NCBI RefSeq assembly: GCF_018991925.1
Contig: NW_024725489.1
Span: forward strand, 5,771,614 to 5,835,613
Direction of reading: 5' to 3'
From: Homarus americanus
Taxonomy: Eukaryota > Arthropoda > Malacostraca > Decapoda > Nephropidae
Length of the DNA stretch: 64,000 nt
Below are positions 51,184 to 61,862 of the stretch, piece after piece. The position numbers were made by a program, and so were the translations under genes. Numbering within the stretch: position 1 is the first letter of the stretch; each line of letters starts with the position of its first letter. A model generated the notes under the pieces. That model made no database searches, was not told the DNA's origin, and was given only the letters and a program-made list of their open reading frames with translations.

Positions 51184-53300
51184 TCACTGTAGTGCATTAG
51201 GGTAGACCACATTTTTGGTTTTGTCATTAGCAGCAAGTATGTACAGATTTTTGGCAGTTCCCACTCTGGAGCATCCAACATAGAAGCAAGGAAACTCCAG
51301 GCTTAGGCCAACCATCTTTAGGGACTGTCCCTGGCTTTTGTAGATGGTCATGGCAAAGCTTACTTTAACCGGGAACTGAAGTCGCTTGAACTCAAATGGC
51401 AGGTCAGTGGTGATGAGAGGTATCCTTGGTATAAAAACGTCCTCTCCTTTAGCTTTTCCTGTCAGTATTGTAGCTTCCAGGACATGTGGCATCATGTTCT
51501 TCACCACCAGTCTTGTGCCATTGCAGAGCCTTGGTGGTTCAAGATTTCTTAAGAGCATTATAGGAGTTCCAATCTTGAGAGTGAGGTGGTGAGGAGGCAT
51601 TCCAGCGGGCTCCAAAGAATTAAGGAATTATGCATGGTACTGGACTGCTTGGTCCTGGTCGATTACTGTATCAACAGACTTGAATGGGGTCTCACTGCCT
51701 GGAAGCTGTTTGAGTAGAGTCATGTTGATTTCAGCCACTGTTTCATCCTTTGGTGCCAGAATTGAGCGTTCACGCAGCCACTTGTGATCCTTGTAGTGGT
51801 GGATAATGTTTGGGTAGACCATGTTAGTGAGCTCAGTTGAGGACTTTATAACATTTCCACATCCCTGAGGAATGATTCTTTATCCTTCTGAATCAACAGG
51901 GAAAGTTCCATTCCCAATCTGTAGTAGAAGGTTTGCAAACCTTCCAGCATCCTGATCTCCTTGTAGATGTGCTCTCATGTTTGTGGATAGGGTGAGTGTC
52001 TGAACACTTCTCCAAAGGTATGATGCCTTGAGGCACGCATTCAGTTCATCAGCTGGAGTGCTTCGAGGAATGACAGGTAGGGTCTGGCGAAAGTCTCCAG
52101 CAATGACCATTGTAATGCCACCCATGATCTGGTCATTTTCTCGTATGTCTTGCAAGGTCCTGTCCAATGCTTCAAACGCTAACTTGTGAGACATAGTGCA
52201 TTCATCACAGACTATGAGGCTGCATTTTTCTTAAGAGTTTTGCCCATGCCGATCCTTTTTTGATGTTGCACACTGGATTCTTATTGTGAGCGAGGTTGAG
52301 AGGCAGTATAAAAGTTGAATGTGCAGTACGTCTTCCTTCTAGTAGTGTTGCAGCTGTGCCTGAGGATGCCACAGCAAGAGCAATTTTCCCCTGATAACGT
52401 ACTTTGGCCAACAGATGGTTGATCAGGAATGTTTTTCCTGTCCCGCCAGGTGCATCAAGAAAGATCATACCTCACTGCTCCGCTTGTATCGCTTGCAAGA
52501 TCTGTTCATATACATTCGCTTGATCAGGCACCAGGTGAGACTCATTTTCTTTAAGAAAATTCACCAGAACTTCAACTGAGTAGTCTGTCTCTCTGAGCAA
52601 CTCCCTGTTTGCAGCTACTGGTTCTTCTCGGTTTGGGGAAGGCAATCCAAAATCAGTCAGATTTTTTCCGCATAGGTCCATCACTTTGTCTTCCAGCATG
52701 ATCAGAGCCCTGTTGAACATGTCATCCATGAACTCAATCTCTTGACCAGGATGTTCTCTTCTTGCTTGATGAAGCAGATCCTCTGAAAGACTTTCTTGGT
52801 GGTTTTTCCAGAGCTGGCTTGGGTTGGAAAGTCCACATGTAGCAATCATGAAGGCAAACAGGTTCCTCATTCTCATTGGCGATTGAGTAGCTGCTGCCTC
52901 TTCTAATGTTTCATTCCAGTGACCATCATCTTCCAGTAGGCCAAGGAGTTTACACGCTTCCTGATAGGTTCTGCAGACTTGTCCATTCACTGTCTTGAGT
53001 GCTGCATATGATGTTGGGCCACGGATGTGGTGCAAAAGTAGTCTCAAACAATAGCATTCAAAGTTGTTGGGGTGAACCGTGTAGACACGTCCCAAAGCAT
53101 TGCCTGACTTTATCCCTGGATATCCTTCGACATCGGATCCTTGAGCTCTTCTCTGGAACTTTTTCATTGAAGCCTGCCATATGTAGAACTTAGGTACGTC
53201 AACATACAGGAGTTTTTGAGCAAACTCACCTTCCTGTGAAAGCTTGGAGAATGCAGTGAGGGTCGTATCAGCAGGATTTGCCATTTGATTTTGGAGGGAC
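51184..53300 (-). pseudogene. Helitron helicase (PIF1-like) region
   Basis: Successive minus frames give ADTTLTAFSKL, YVDVPKFYIW, GRVYTVHPNNFECYCLRLLL and TYQEACKLLGLLEDDGHW; then Walker A FLDAPGGTGKTFLINHLLAK (near 52460-52425) and Walker B CDECTMSHKLAFEAL across a frame break at about 52200. GGITMVIAGDFRQTLPVI, STNMRAHL, the [20 protein letters not shown] stretch and [13 protein letters not shown] follow. Breaks near 52470, 52200, 51870 and 51620 prevent a single product. An intact protein would unwind DNA during rolling-circle transposition. Confidence 0.88.
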
Positions 53301-53405
53301 TGTTCTGTGAAGTATACTCTTTGTCCATTTTCCAGGTGAACAGCCAGATGAACTACTGTTGGACATCGTTCGTGTATGGGAAAATTATAGATTCTCCATA
53401 GGGCT

Positions 53406-55218
53406 TCAGTGCTGCATATATAACGGCCCTGCAGAAACTGTCACCTCATCATGATTTCCATCCTTTTCCAATGCAAAGATCGCTTGGTCGGATCCTTTGT
53501 TAACGTATTTGCAGACATACTTGATGGACTTAACTGAATTGCAGAACTCCACATTGATATGCGCATTGAATGCTTTAGTCAAAAGAGGATTGTAGGGGAC
53601 CACCCATTTGTTGTCTACTGTTATTTCACTGTCTGTTCCAGGTCGCAACACTGCTGTAAAACTTCGATTGCCTGGCGCTCTTCTCCTGTACTGAGGATGG
53701 CTATCTTCTCCACTCTGAGTATCCTTTCTCAGGCCTTTTGGGAAGTTTTTGGTGCAACGTCCATCTTTCATGCATGGAGAGTGTCTGTTGAATGGTCCAC
53801 ATGGCCCATGAATCATTTGCTTCTTGATAATCTCATAGAGAACTGGATCTTCTTCTGGATCAGGAAACTCTGCTCGTATGCAGTTGTCAATCATGTTCGG
53901 TCGAAGTTTCTCTTTCAGCCAGATCAAGACATGGGCATGTGGTAGACCTCGTTTCTGCCACTCAATGGAGTACATGTAGCACTGTGTAGAGCCAAAGATT
54001 GATGCTTTTGTAAGCAAGTCCATGAGTTTGATCACTTTCTGACGAAATACTCTCGCTATAATGTCATGCCGATCTTGTCCTTTCTGGCCTTCCATTAGAG
54101 CTTCTGTTATGTCAGTCCATACAGGGTTGCATGTAAAAGTAATGAAGAGATCTGGTCGTCCATAGTTTCTGACGTAGGTCATGGCATCCTGAGTCTTTTC
54201 ATGCATGTATCGTGAACCTCCAGTGAAGGAAGAGGGGAGAATCGCCAGCTGTCCAACACTGCCCACATGTCCATCCCTTGCTACTGCATCTCTCAGATGA
54301 ATGTAGTCATCAACCCTGAGCTTCTTTTGGTTGAGTCGTATGAAAGTGAGTCTTTCTGTTTCAATTTTGGCATACATGTCCACTACAAACTGGTGAAAGA
54401 GGTTCCTTGATCTTAGTATCTGGTTGAAACTGTCTTCTCTAATCATGAATCTGTATGAATAAAAGTCATTGGATGAGACTTTCTTACCTACTTTTGCCGC
54501 ACCAGTCGCTGGATCAGTGTGAGGAATGTTCAAGTGATATCCGTCTTCACCTTTCCAGAAGATGAGAGGACACTGCAGTGCATCATAAGATCGATGTGTC
54601 TCTGATATTCTTGTGAGCGACTCGTCTCTCATTTTGAGTATGATGTCTCGTTTCTCAAACTCTTGACCGAAAATCAGGATGGCTACTTCCTTAGGGGTCG
54701 TGTCTGCTTTGATCCTGACTTTGTACTCGTCAGAAGGCATGTTTTCCAGGGCATTTTTAAATGACTGTACATACGTGTTGCGCTCATGCAGCATTTCTTG
54801 GGTAGATAGGACAATGTCATGTCTGACACCTTGAATGTTGCCACACCTGGTAGTAGCCTGCTTTTCGTGATCTCCCATGAAATAGATTTGGAGGAACTTT
54901 GCCTGCTCATCTTCCAGTGGTAAGAGGGATCCTGCTTTGTGATAGACTTGACCCTGGACTTTGAATGTGGGCATGTATCCGTGCTCACGAAGTACTCTGG
55001 TAGCTCCAAAGGATGTCATCTGGAAGCATGAATTGTACTTCCGTATATTTTCCAAGAAGTGTTTTGACTCTGGTGTTGTTCCCAGCATGAGAGTCTTCAA
55101 TGGTTGTGGTGGTTTTTCCAAATTTGGCAGTCGTACTTTCCCATGAGAGCAGCACAGTCCAGCAGATTCTCCTTTGTACTACTTTGCATCGCAGTGTTCA
55201 CATTTCTCATCCATGCTG
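53406..55218 (-). pseudogene. Helitron Rep (HUH endonuclease) region
   Basis: The N-terminal zinc part reads CEHCDAK-stop-YKGESAGLCC and GKVRLPNLEKPPQP. The in-frame TAG (55181-55179) stands where family members have Trp, so it is a nonsense change. An open frame of 571 codons follows, with RPDLFITFTCNPVW, the metal-binding motif RGLPHAHVLIWLKEK (near 53930) and the two-tyrosine motif YVCKYVNKG (near 53510). The frame then shifts at about 53405, where ICSTEALWRIYNFP continues in another phase. Rep nicks and joins DNA strands in rolling-circle transposition. Confidence 0.92.
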
Positions 55219-55224
55219 CCAATG

Positions 55225-55372
55225 ACAACATCCATCATCACTACATATAACATCATCCATCATCACTACATATAACAACATCCATCATCACTACATATAG
55301 CATCATCCATCATCACTACATATAACACCATCCATCATCACTACATATAACACCATCCATCATCACTACAGA
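55225..55372. repeat. 24-bp subterminal repeats of the Helitron
   Basis: Six copies of a 23-25 base unit of ATCCATCATCACTACATATA type. The same words occur after the Helitron-like starts at 61.8 and 62.2 kb, so the array belongs to the element's 5' region. Confidence 0.85.
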
Positions 55373-55447
55373 TCGGTAAAGTAGTTTCCGAGATTCTCGT
55401 GCGGACACACACACACAAACATACAAACAAACACAGACATACTTCTT

Positions 55448-55451
<4 letters not shown>

Positions 55452-55544
<93 letters not shown>

Positions 55545-55554
55545 AAATATAAAA

Positions 55555-55623
<69 letters not shown>
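55452..55623. repeat. (TA)n and (ATT)n
   Basis: TA run to 55533, then a short AT-rich bridge, then ATT triplets from 55556 to 55623. Confidence 0.97.
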
Positions 55624-55624
<1 letters not shown>

Positions 55625-56165
55625 GTAAATCCTGCTTAATGTCGGGGCTACGTTCCCGAAAACGCGACTGTAAGAGTAACAACATTAAGCGACTCTATTT
55701 CCCCGTAAGAAATAGATAAAATACAGGAGTTACGTTCCTGAGCTTCCCTTTACCTCATGAAAGAAGTTAAATACACAGAAAATCAGTGCCATTTCCATAG
55801 AGAATAGTATACAGTATAGAACTACAGTACTAAGTTTGCATTGATACTCACCGATGGGCGGAGATGGTACAGCGATTTTTTTTTTGTAGAGAAAGGAGGG
55901 GTGAAAGAAGATTGGAGGTGGGGGAAGGAAGTTATAGTTCGGAAATTGAAGAAATTTAGGAGGAGGTAAGAGAGGGCGGGCTGACCGCCTAGCTAAGCTA
56001 AAAGTGTGTTAGGGTTGTGTCATGGGTTAGTTATTGTCTGTCGGTAGTGGAGCGAAGGAGGAGGATGGCAGGAGCGGAGGAGGACGGGAGAGGAGGAGGG
56101 TGGTGAGTCACTGAGACGCTGTTGCTTGCTCCTCCATTGTTGGCAGGAATGTCTTGGCAGCAACC
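55624..56165. other. Possible Tigger/pogo-like terminal region
   Basis: AGTAAATCCTGCTTAATGTC and GGGGCTACGTTCCCGAAAAC resemble the terminal repeat of Tigger-type elements, and the next bases partly repeat the theme (GGAGTTACGTTCCTGAG). The rest to 56165 has no coding sequence; 56040-56105 is GGA-rich. The assignment is tentative. Confidence 0.35.
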
Positions 56166-56178
56166 GTATTATGCATGC

Positions 56179-56400
56179 TGTATGTATATTATGTATGTGC
56201 TCCATTTATATACATTATTTATTCAGCCTAGCTAGCAGCGTGTGGCAATGTATTTAGCATGTCCCACACGCTTAATTAATGAGCCTGGCGACATATGGCA
56301 GCTGTTAATGTATCACTTGCCACATGTCGCCTAAAAGGCTAGTTGACCCCCCTTGTGTATCTCTGTTTATCCAGGAAATAGAACCTACGAAAACTCTACA
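56179..56400 (+). mobile_element. 5' LTR of the gypsy element
   Basis: Matches the 3' LTR at 59107-59391: TGTATGTATATTATGTATGT start, TTCAGCCTAGCTAGCAGC, CATGTCGCCTAAAAGGCTAG, ending AAAACTCTACA. It lacks a 25-base stretch (CAGACAGAGTAAGGAGCGCC and neighbours) and has fewer copies of the first 20-bp unit. No primer-binding site follows. Confidence 0.9.
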
Positions 56401-59094
56401 GGTGTTCCTGAGGAACGACGCGAAGCCCTTCGCTATCTACAGTACACCCCTCGACTGGTCCCCCTGGCCTTCCGCGAGGCGGTCAAAAACGAGCTGGACT
56501 CCATGGTCGCCCAAGAAATTATTGCACCAACCGGTGATGACCCGTCTCCATGGTGTCACCCTATGGTAGTCGCCGCAAAACCCAAAGGTGGTGTCCGGAT
56601 CACCACTGACCTCTCCAAGCTCAACAGCCAGGTGTCTCGTCCTGCGCACCCTTCTCCCACGCCCTTTGCAGCTATACGCAGTGTGAACCCGAAGGCGCGC
56701 TTCTTCACGATGATGGACGCCCTGTGTGGATATTGGCAGATAGAGCTTGCCGAAGAAGACCGACCACTTACAACTTTCATCACCCCGCATGGACGTTACA
56801 GTTATTGCCGTGGCCCCATGGGATTCGCCGCTACAGGAGACGCTTTCTGCCTTCGAGGTGATATGGCTCTACAAGGTCTGGCAAACTGCGTGAAAGTGGT
56901 CGACGACATACTCGTGTACGATGAGGATTACATGGACCACCTCTGCTGTATCTACGAGGTACTCCACAGGTGCCGGAAGCACGGCATCACCCTAAATGCC
57001 GACAAGTTTGTTCTGGCCAGCTCTTCAGTGGACTTTTGTGGGTACACCCTCTCAGGGAATGGTATTGCAGCTGACCCGGAGAAGGTCCGCGCCATCACGG
57101 ATTTTCCCACCCCTGCCAACCTCACCGACTTGAGGTCCTTCATCGGTCTCGTCAACCAGTTAGCAGAGTTTTCGCCGGACATCTCCGCAGCTGCCCAACT
57201 ACTTCGTCCCCTGATGAGCCCCAAGAGGACATTCCTGTGGACCCCCGACCACGACAAGGCCTTCCAGCAAGTGAAACAGGCTCTGTCTAGTCCACCTGTC
57301 CTCGCCACGTTTGACCCAGCCTTGCCGACGTTTCTACAGACAGATGCCTCACGCTTGTACGGCGTGGGATACGCCCTATTGCAGGATCATGGTGGAGGGC
57401 AGTTCCGGCTCGTCCAGTGTGGCTCGCGTTTCCTCTCTGACACCGAGAAGTGCTACGCCACTATTGAGTTGGAGCTGTTGGCTGTGGTTTGGGCGATGTC
57501 CAAGTGCAGGTTTTACCTCATAGACCTGCAACACTTTCACCTAGGGACCGACCATCGCCCGCTTGTCCCGATCCTCAACCACTACACGCTGGACGCCGTT
57601 GAAAACCCTCGCCTCCAGCGTCTGAAAGAGAAGCTCTCGGCGTACGTCTTCACAGCAGTGTGCCGTGCTGGTAAGGAGCTCTGCATCCCTGATGCCTTAT
57701 CCCGCTCTCCTGTCAGCCGCCCTACTCCAGAAGACCATGTGCTCGACACCGACCTCGCTCTTTCCGTCAGGACTGTGGTCACTCTACACGCCGTCCAATC
57801 CCTTCGTTCGGACCTGTCACCAGATGACAACAAGGCAATGGAGGACCTTCGAACAGCGGCCCGAGATGACCCTTCCTACGTCCGACTCGTCGAGTGTGTG
57901 AGAAATGGATTCCCTAGCAACCGCTACGACCTTCACAACACCCTGCTCGTGTATTGGAAACTCCGCGATGAACTCTACTGCGACGGGGACCTTGTTCTGT
58001 ACGGAGCACGTGTAGTTGTCCCTGCTGCCTCACGTCCCCATGTCTTGGCTCGCCTTCACGACAGTCACCGTGGAGCTGAGGCCACCAAACGACGTGCACG
58101 ACAGACTGTGTTCTGGCCCGGCATCGACTCCGACATCTCCAATGTTGTCCGTGTGTGTGAGCCCTGCCAAGTATTACAACCCAGCCAGCAGCAGGAACCC
58201 TTCATGAGCGACGACAACCGCACCCGCCCCTTTGAGTCTGTGTCGGCCGACTTTTTCTCTGTGTCAGGAAAGTCCTTCCTTGTTATCGTCGACCGTCTCT
58301 CTGGTTGGCCGGTTGTCATCAAGTGCGGTAATGACACGACGTCTGCCGCCACCATCAGCAAGTTCCGCCACTACTTCCGTGACGTGGGCGTTCCTGTGCG
58401 CCTGCGAACCGACGGAGGGCCCCAGTTCACAAGCCGGGACTTTGCTGTGTTCCTTGACCGATGGGGAGTCCGGCATGTGTTGTCATCGCCCCATTACCTG
58501 CAGTCCAACGGCCATGCTGAGGCTGCTGTCAAATCCCTGAAGCACCTCATCCTTAAGGTGGCCCCTTCTGGGAATATTGACTGCGAGGCCTTCGAACGGG
58601 GTCTTCTTGAACTCCGCAACACACCTAACTACACCGGACGCTCCCCTGCCCAGGTCTTGTATGGACGCCCCCTTCGTTCTTGTGTCCCTGCTCACCCTCA
58701 ATCCTTCTCCAAGGAGTGGCAGGCCAAGACAGAGGATTGTGATCGCCGAGCCGTCGAACGTGTTCAAGACGTCGTCGCCCGCTACAACGACCACGCCCGT
58801 TCTCTCCCCAGGTTGAGTGTCGGCACTCAAGTCCATGTTCAGGACCCGACCTCCCTACGTTGGGACAAAGTGGGCGTAGTCATGGGTCTCTGTAGGTCAC
58901 GGGACTACCAGGTGTGGTTACCCAGTGGTCGTGTGTGGTGGAGGAACCGCCGTTTTCTCCGCCCCGTAACAATGCCTTCTGCTGACCCAGCCACCAGTGT
59001 TGAGTCCCATACCCTTCCCAGTGATCAAGTCCCTCGACGCTCAGAACGGATCCAAAAGAAAAGGTCCGCTCAAGACTTTGCTATGAGCGTATAG
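56401..59094 (+). CDS. Gypsy-type pol: RT, RNase H and integrase, intact frame
   Basis: About 897 codons without a stop; the frame continues upstream into the LTR. RT: PTGDDPSPWCHPMVVAAKPK, GGVRITTDLSKLN, MMDALCGYWQIEL, and the catalytic VVDDILVYD (Val-Asp-Asp). RNase H: FLQTDASRLYGVGYAL, ATIELELLAVVWAM, GTDHRPL. Integrase: an H2C2 domain (HVLARLHDSH; CEPCQ), then the D-D-E core SADFF, RTDGGPQF and NGHAEAAVKSLK, and a C-terminal basic end (RRSERIQKKRS). The first residues correspond to the segment just before RT in gypsy polyproteins; gag, protease and primer-binding site are missing. No ATG is seen at the junction, so it may not be expressed alone. Confidence 0.93.
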   Translation, partial: GVPEERREALRYLQYTPRLVPLAFREAVKNELDSMVAQEIIAPTGDDPSPWCHPMVVAAKPKGGVRITTDLSKLNSQVSRPAHPSPTPFAAIRSVNPKARFFTMMDALCGYWQIELAEEDRPLTTFITPHGRYSYCRGPMGFAATGDAFCLRGDMALQGLANCVKVVDDILVYDEDYMDHLCCIYEVLHRCRKHGITLNADKFVLASSSVDFCGYTLSGNGIAADPEKVRAITDFPTPANLTDLRSFIGLVNQLAEFSPDISAAAQLLRPLMSPKRTFLWTPDHDKAFQQVKQALSSPPVLATFDPALPTFLQTDASRLYGVGYALLQDHGGGQFRLVQCGSRFLSDTEKCYATIELELLAVVWAMSKCRFYLIDLQHFHLGTDHRPLVPILNHYTLDAVENPRLQRLKEKLSAYVFTAVCRAGKELCIPDALSRSPVSRPTPEDHVLDTDLALSVRTVVTLHAVQSLRSDLSPDDNKAMEDLRTAARDDPSYVRLVECVRNGFPSNRYDLHNTLLVYWKLRDELYCDGDLVLYGARVVVPAASRPHVLARLHDSHRGAEATKRRARQTVFWPGIDSDISNVVRVCEPCQVLQPSQQQEPFMSDDNRTRPFESVSADFFSVSGKSFLVIVDRLSGWPVVIKCGNDTTSAATISKFRHYFRDVGVPVRLRTDGGPQFTSRDFAVFLDRWGVRHVLSSPHYLQSNGHAEAAVKSLKHLILKVAPSGNIDCEAFERGLLELRNTPNYTGRSPAQVLYGRPLRSCVPAHPQSFSKEWQAKTEDCDRRAVERVQDVVARYNDHARSLPRLSVGTQVHVQDPTSLRWDKVGVVMGLCRSRDYQVWLPSGRVWWRNRRFLRPVTMPSADPATSVESHTLPSDQVPRRSERIQKKRSAQDFAMSV

Positions 59095-59106
59095 GGAGGA
59101 GGGAGG
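59093..59106 (+). other. Polypurine tract
   Basis: AGGGAGGAGGGAGG lies between the pol stop codon and the TGTATG start of the 3' LTR, the position for priming plus-strand synthesis. Confidence 0.85.
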
Positions 59107-59391
59107 TGTATGTATATTATGTATGCCGTATGTATATTATGTATGCTGTATGTATATTATGTATGTGCTCCATTTATATACACTATTTATTCAGCCTAGC
59201 TAGCAGCATGTGGCAATGTATTTACCATGCCCCACACGCTTAATTAATGTGCCTGGCGACATATGGAAGCTGCTAATGTATCACTTGCCACATGTCGCCT
59301 AAAAGGCTAGTTGACCCCCAGACAGAGTAAGGAGCGCCACCTCCCTTGTGTATCTGTTTATCCAGGAAATAGAACCTACGAAAACTCTACA
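59107..59391 (+). mobile_element. 3' LTR of the gypsy element
   Basis: 285 bases from TGTATG to CTACA. It starts with three copies of a 20-bp unit (TGTATGTATATTATGTATGC) and includes a CATTTATATACACTATTTAT box that could act as TATA. Target duplications could not be matched: the flanks are GGTGT on the right and CATGC on the left. Confidence 0.9.
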
Positions 59392-59487
59392 GGTGTTTGT
59401 GTTCGCTCCTGTAGATAGAACTTGATACCCAGAACACATGCAATGATTAAATCGTTGAAATCAACCTCGGCTGGCCGTAAAGGTCTC

Positions 59488-59889
59488 TTACTTCGATCCT
59501 TCACCCTCTGTTTCCTTCATGTCATCAAACAAGGATCTGGCCTTATGCTGGATAACCATAAGACTCACAGGGGCATTGTATTGATTCTGGTCCTCCAACC
59601 ACATTGCCAGCATCTTTACCACCTTCTCTATCACAGTGCTTCCAGTACGAGTCGTCTTAGTAGCACTCAGAGGAGAACCACTTCCAGCACTAACCTTAAT
59701 CTTGTCAGCGTTGGTTCGGATAGTACACATCGTTGTAGAGGATAGACCAAGCACAGTGGCTATGTCCACAGCACGTTCCCCTTTTTCAAATCGGGTTAAT
59801 ACATCCATTTTCGTAACAAGGGTAATGGTCTTACGTTGCCTCTTCACTACACTATCATCAGTAGCACTTGATGGGCACTTGGAAGCCAT
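59488..59889 (-). pseudogene. Tigger transposase, N-terminal half
   Basis: The ATG at 59889 opens 133 codons: MASKCPSSATDDSVVKRQRK, then ITLVTKMDVLTRFEKGERAV, a pogo/CENP-B type helix-turn-helix, and MLAMWLEDQNQYNAPVSLMV with ARSLFDDMKETEGEG. It stops at about 59488, before the DDE domain. The matching DDE half lies on the plus strand from 62415. About 270 bases upstream (59890-60160, minus) look like the element's leader. Confidence 0.88.
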
Positions 59890-60169
59890 CTCGAATGGTT
59901 ATAGTACAGTTTTAGAGCAAAAGCACTTAAGCACACACGAATGATGTGATGTCGTAACAGAGACTGGTTTGGCGTCACTTGGGGATGCTGTGTCATTCCG
60001 CGAGTGAGGGTAGCGCCGGGTTAGGGTGCTGCTGGCAGTTAATCCCCACGGGGATAAATCGAGAAAACAATCCACTTTTCCCCCAAAAAGATAAATAAAT
60101 AAAAAATAAAAGTGGGAAAATAGGCGGACGTTCTGGAACGTCACCCTTGGCCTAAGGATTAAGAATTTT

Positions 60170-60430
60170 TAGTTGTAGGATTGTAAATTGAGGAAAGTTT
60201 GGTTGCGTGACCAATCAGTTTATTGACTTACTATGTTCTTAAGGGAAAAGCCTCTAAACACTATTTCTAAGTATAACTTTATTATTCAACATTAATAGAT
60301 GTTACATTTACGTTACTAGACAATGACTCTCGGACAACAAACATAAAATGGATACACTTCCCACCGTAAGTAACTCACCCTATGGATCGCTCTGACAATG
60401 ACTCATGTGTAACTTGAGGGAGGCCCAGCA
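60170..60430 (-). repeat. Module shared with 1128-1345
   Basis: Read on the minus strand it matches the module at 1128-1345, including GGGTGAGTTACTTACG and an AATAATAAAG signal. Here it directly follows the LINE endonuclease frame. Confidence 0.6.
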
Positions 60431-60917
60431 GCTGGGGAAGCTGTCTGCAAGTGCATGATTCAATGAAAACACTCTCCATGTACTCCTCCTGAACCTTTAA
60501 ACCATCTCTTACACAAGTGTTATACTTGATATCAATATATAGGGCGACACCACCACTGTGTCGTAACGCGTTAATGCAGTGTCTATTATAATTAGGAATG
60601 TTATGCAAATGGTCAATAACGTTAGTGAGTTTGGTCTCGCAGTACCTAAGTGCATCAAATTTGTGGGCAATAGAAGATAAATACTGATCTAAAAAGGCAT
60701 CTCGATGAAGGGGAATGCTGCTGATGTTATGGCTAATCAAGGAGAAGGAATGAGGTAGTAGGAGACTAGAACTAAACTCGGGAGAGTCAGGAAAGTAATA
60801 GTTACAGTTTGGGTTGGTGTAACCCAGTGAGTTTTGTAAAAAGGCATCAGGATCGATATGAGGGAGTATTGTGTCGACACCATGGGTAGATGGGGTGTAA
60901 CACATACGATCTAGCAC

Positions 60918-61659
60918 AGGGGTTCTCAACCAGGGGGGAATTCCCCCCAGGGGGGGGGGGGGATTCAGGTTTTAGGGGGGGGGAACTGATTCGGGAGCAA
61001 GAGATATGTTCGATGAGAAATCAATCACAGAATTTTGGCCCTTGATGTGCGATTCCTACCCAAAAGTGGCAGAAAGAGCTATCCGTGCATTGCTTCCGTT
61101 TGTGTCGACATATCTTTGTGAGTCAGGCTTTTAAACTCTGTTGCAAATTAAAACGAAGCAACGTAGTAGATTAGAGGTAGAAAATGACCTGCGTTGTGCC
61201 CTTTCAAGCACTCCTCCGCGTATCCCAGAATTGGCGAAGAAAAAACAATCACAGGTTTCTCATTGACTGTAATCTTCATCTAAATAAAATTAATTATAAA
61301 TTTACAATATCCTGGTATTCTATTGAACTTTTTGTTTATTGCATTATGCTTCAGTTTGGTCTGTTAAGTAATTCATTATAAATAAAAAAAAAACTATTTT
61401 ACTTTTATTCAAGTTTTATAAATCCATCAACATTTTCAATTGGCATTTAATTTGTAAAACTCCACTATAAAAATAATCCATGTAAAATTGTAAATGTATA
61501 TGTACTAATATGGAAAAAATAAAGGACTTTCAGTATTATATGCATATTATTTGGAATGCACTTTTTGAGGCAGACAATCTTGGAAAGGAGGGGGGGAATA
61601 ACATTCTGACATATGGTGAAAGGGGTGCATGGGGCAAACAAGGTTGAGAACTACTGAAT
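60918..61659 (+). mobile_element. hAT element with 8-bp target duplication
   Basis: Terminal repeats AGGGGTTCTCAACC at the left and GGTTGAGAACTACTG at the right, flanked on both sides by TCTAGCAC (60910-60917 and 61660-61667), an 8-bp duplication as in hAT elements. A G-rich run follows the left end. Only the end of a transposase is inside. It inserted into the LINE endonuclease frame. Confidence 0.85.
61006..61255 (+). pseudogene. hAT transposase C-terminal remnant
   Basis: Codes for SITEFWPLMCDSYPKVAERA, LLPFVSTYLCESGF-stop-TLLQ, IKTKQRSRLEVENDLRCALS and PPRIPELAKKKQS, the dimerisation region of hAT/ZBED transposases. A TAA stands where the family has Ser, so the copy is dead. The catalytic domain is deleted. 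Confidence 0.82.
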
Positions 61660-61728
61660 TCTAGCACATCTAAGGGTATGACACTAGTATCATTATTGTG
61701 GGAACATTGATAATGATTAAGGATATAT

Positions 61729-61862
61729 ATCTATCTATATAAAACAAAGAAGTATGTCTGTTTGTTTGTGTGTGGTGGTGTGTCCGCACGAGAATCTCGG
61801 AAACTACTTTACCGATCTGTAGTGATGATGGATGGTGTTATATGTAGTGATGATGAATGATG
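61729..61862 (+). mobile_element. Helitron-like 5' end, copy 1
   Basis: TCTATCTATATAAAACAAAG, then AAGTATGTCTGTTTG, CCGCACGAGAATCTCGGAAA and CTACTTTACCGATCTG, the same as the start of the Helitron at 55.4 kb. One to two copies of the GTAGTGATGATGGATGGTGT unit follow. A leading TC fits the Helitron 5' rule. Confidence 0.75.

Larger units (their letters stand above)
51104..55470 (-). mobile_element. Helitron, near full length, decayed
   Basis: In minus orientation: a 5' segment matching the Helitron-like starts at 61.73 and 62.13 kb (AAAACAAAGAAGTATGTCTG; CCGCACGAGAATCTCGGAAA), subterminal 24-bp repeats, a Rep domain, a PIF1-like helicase, and a candidate 3' end CTGCTAG at 51110-51104, preceded by a GCCCGGAGGGC palindrome, in line with a CTRR terminus with hairpin. 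The base after the CTAG is not the expected T, so the exact terminus is uncertain. Confidence 0.85.
60430..61728 (-). pseudogene. LINE endonuclease fragment, interrupted by a hAT
   Basis: The minus-strand frame from about 61725 gives NNDTSVIPLDVLDRM, is interrupted by the hAT at 61659-60918, and continues CYTPSTHGVDTILPHIDPD, FSLISHNISSIPLHRDAF, FDALRYCETKLTNV and RHSGGVALYID. The HNI Asn, CETK Glu and GGVALYI patterns identify the N-terminal part of an apurinic-type endonuclease of a non-LTR element. It ends at about 60430, where the shared module starts; no RT follows. Confidence 0.75.
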
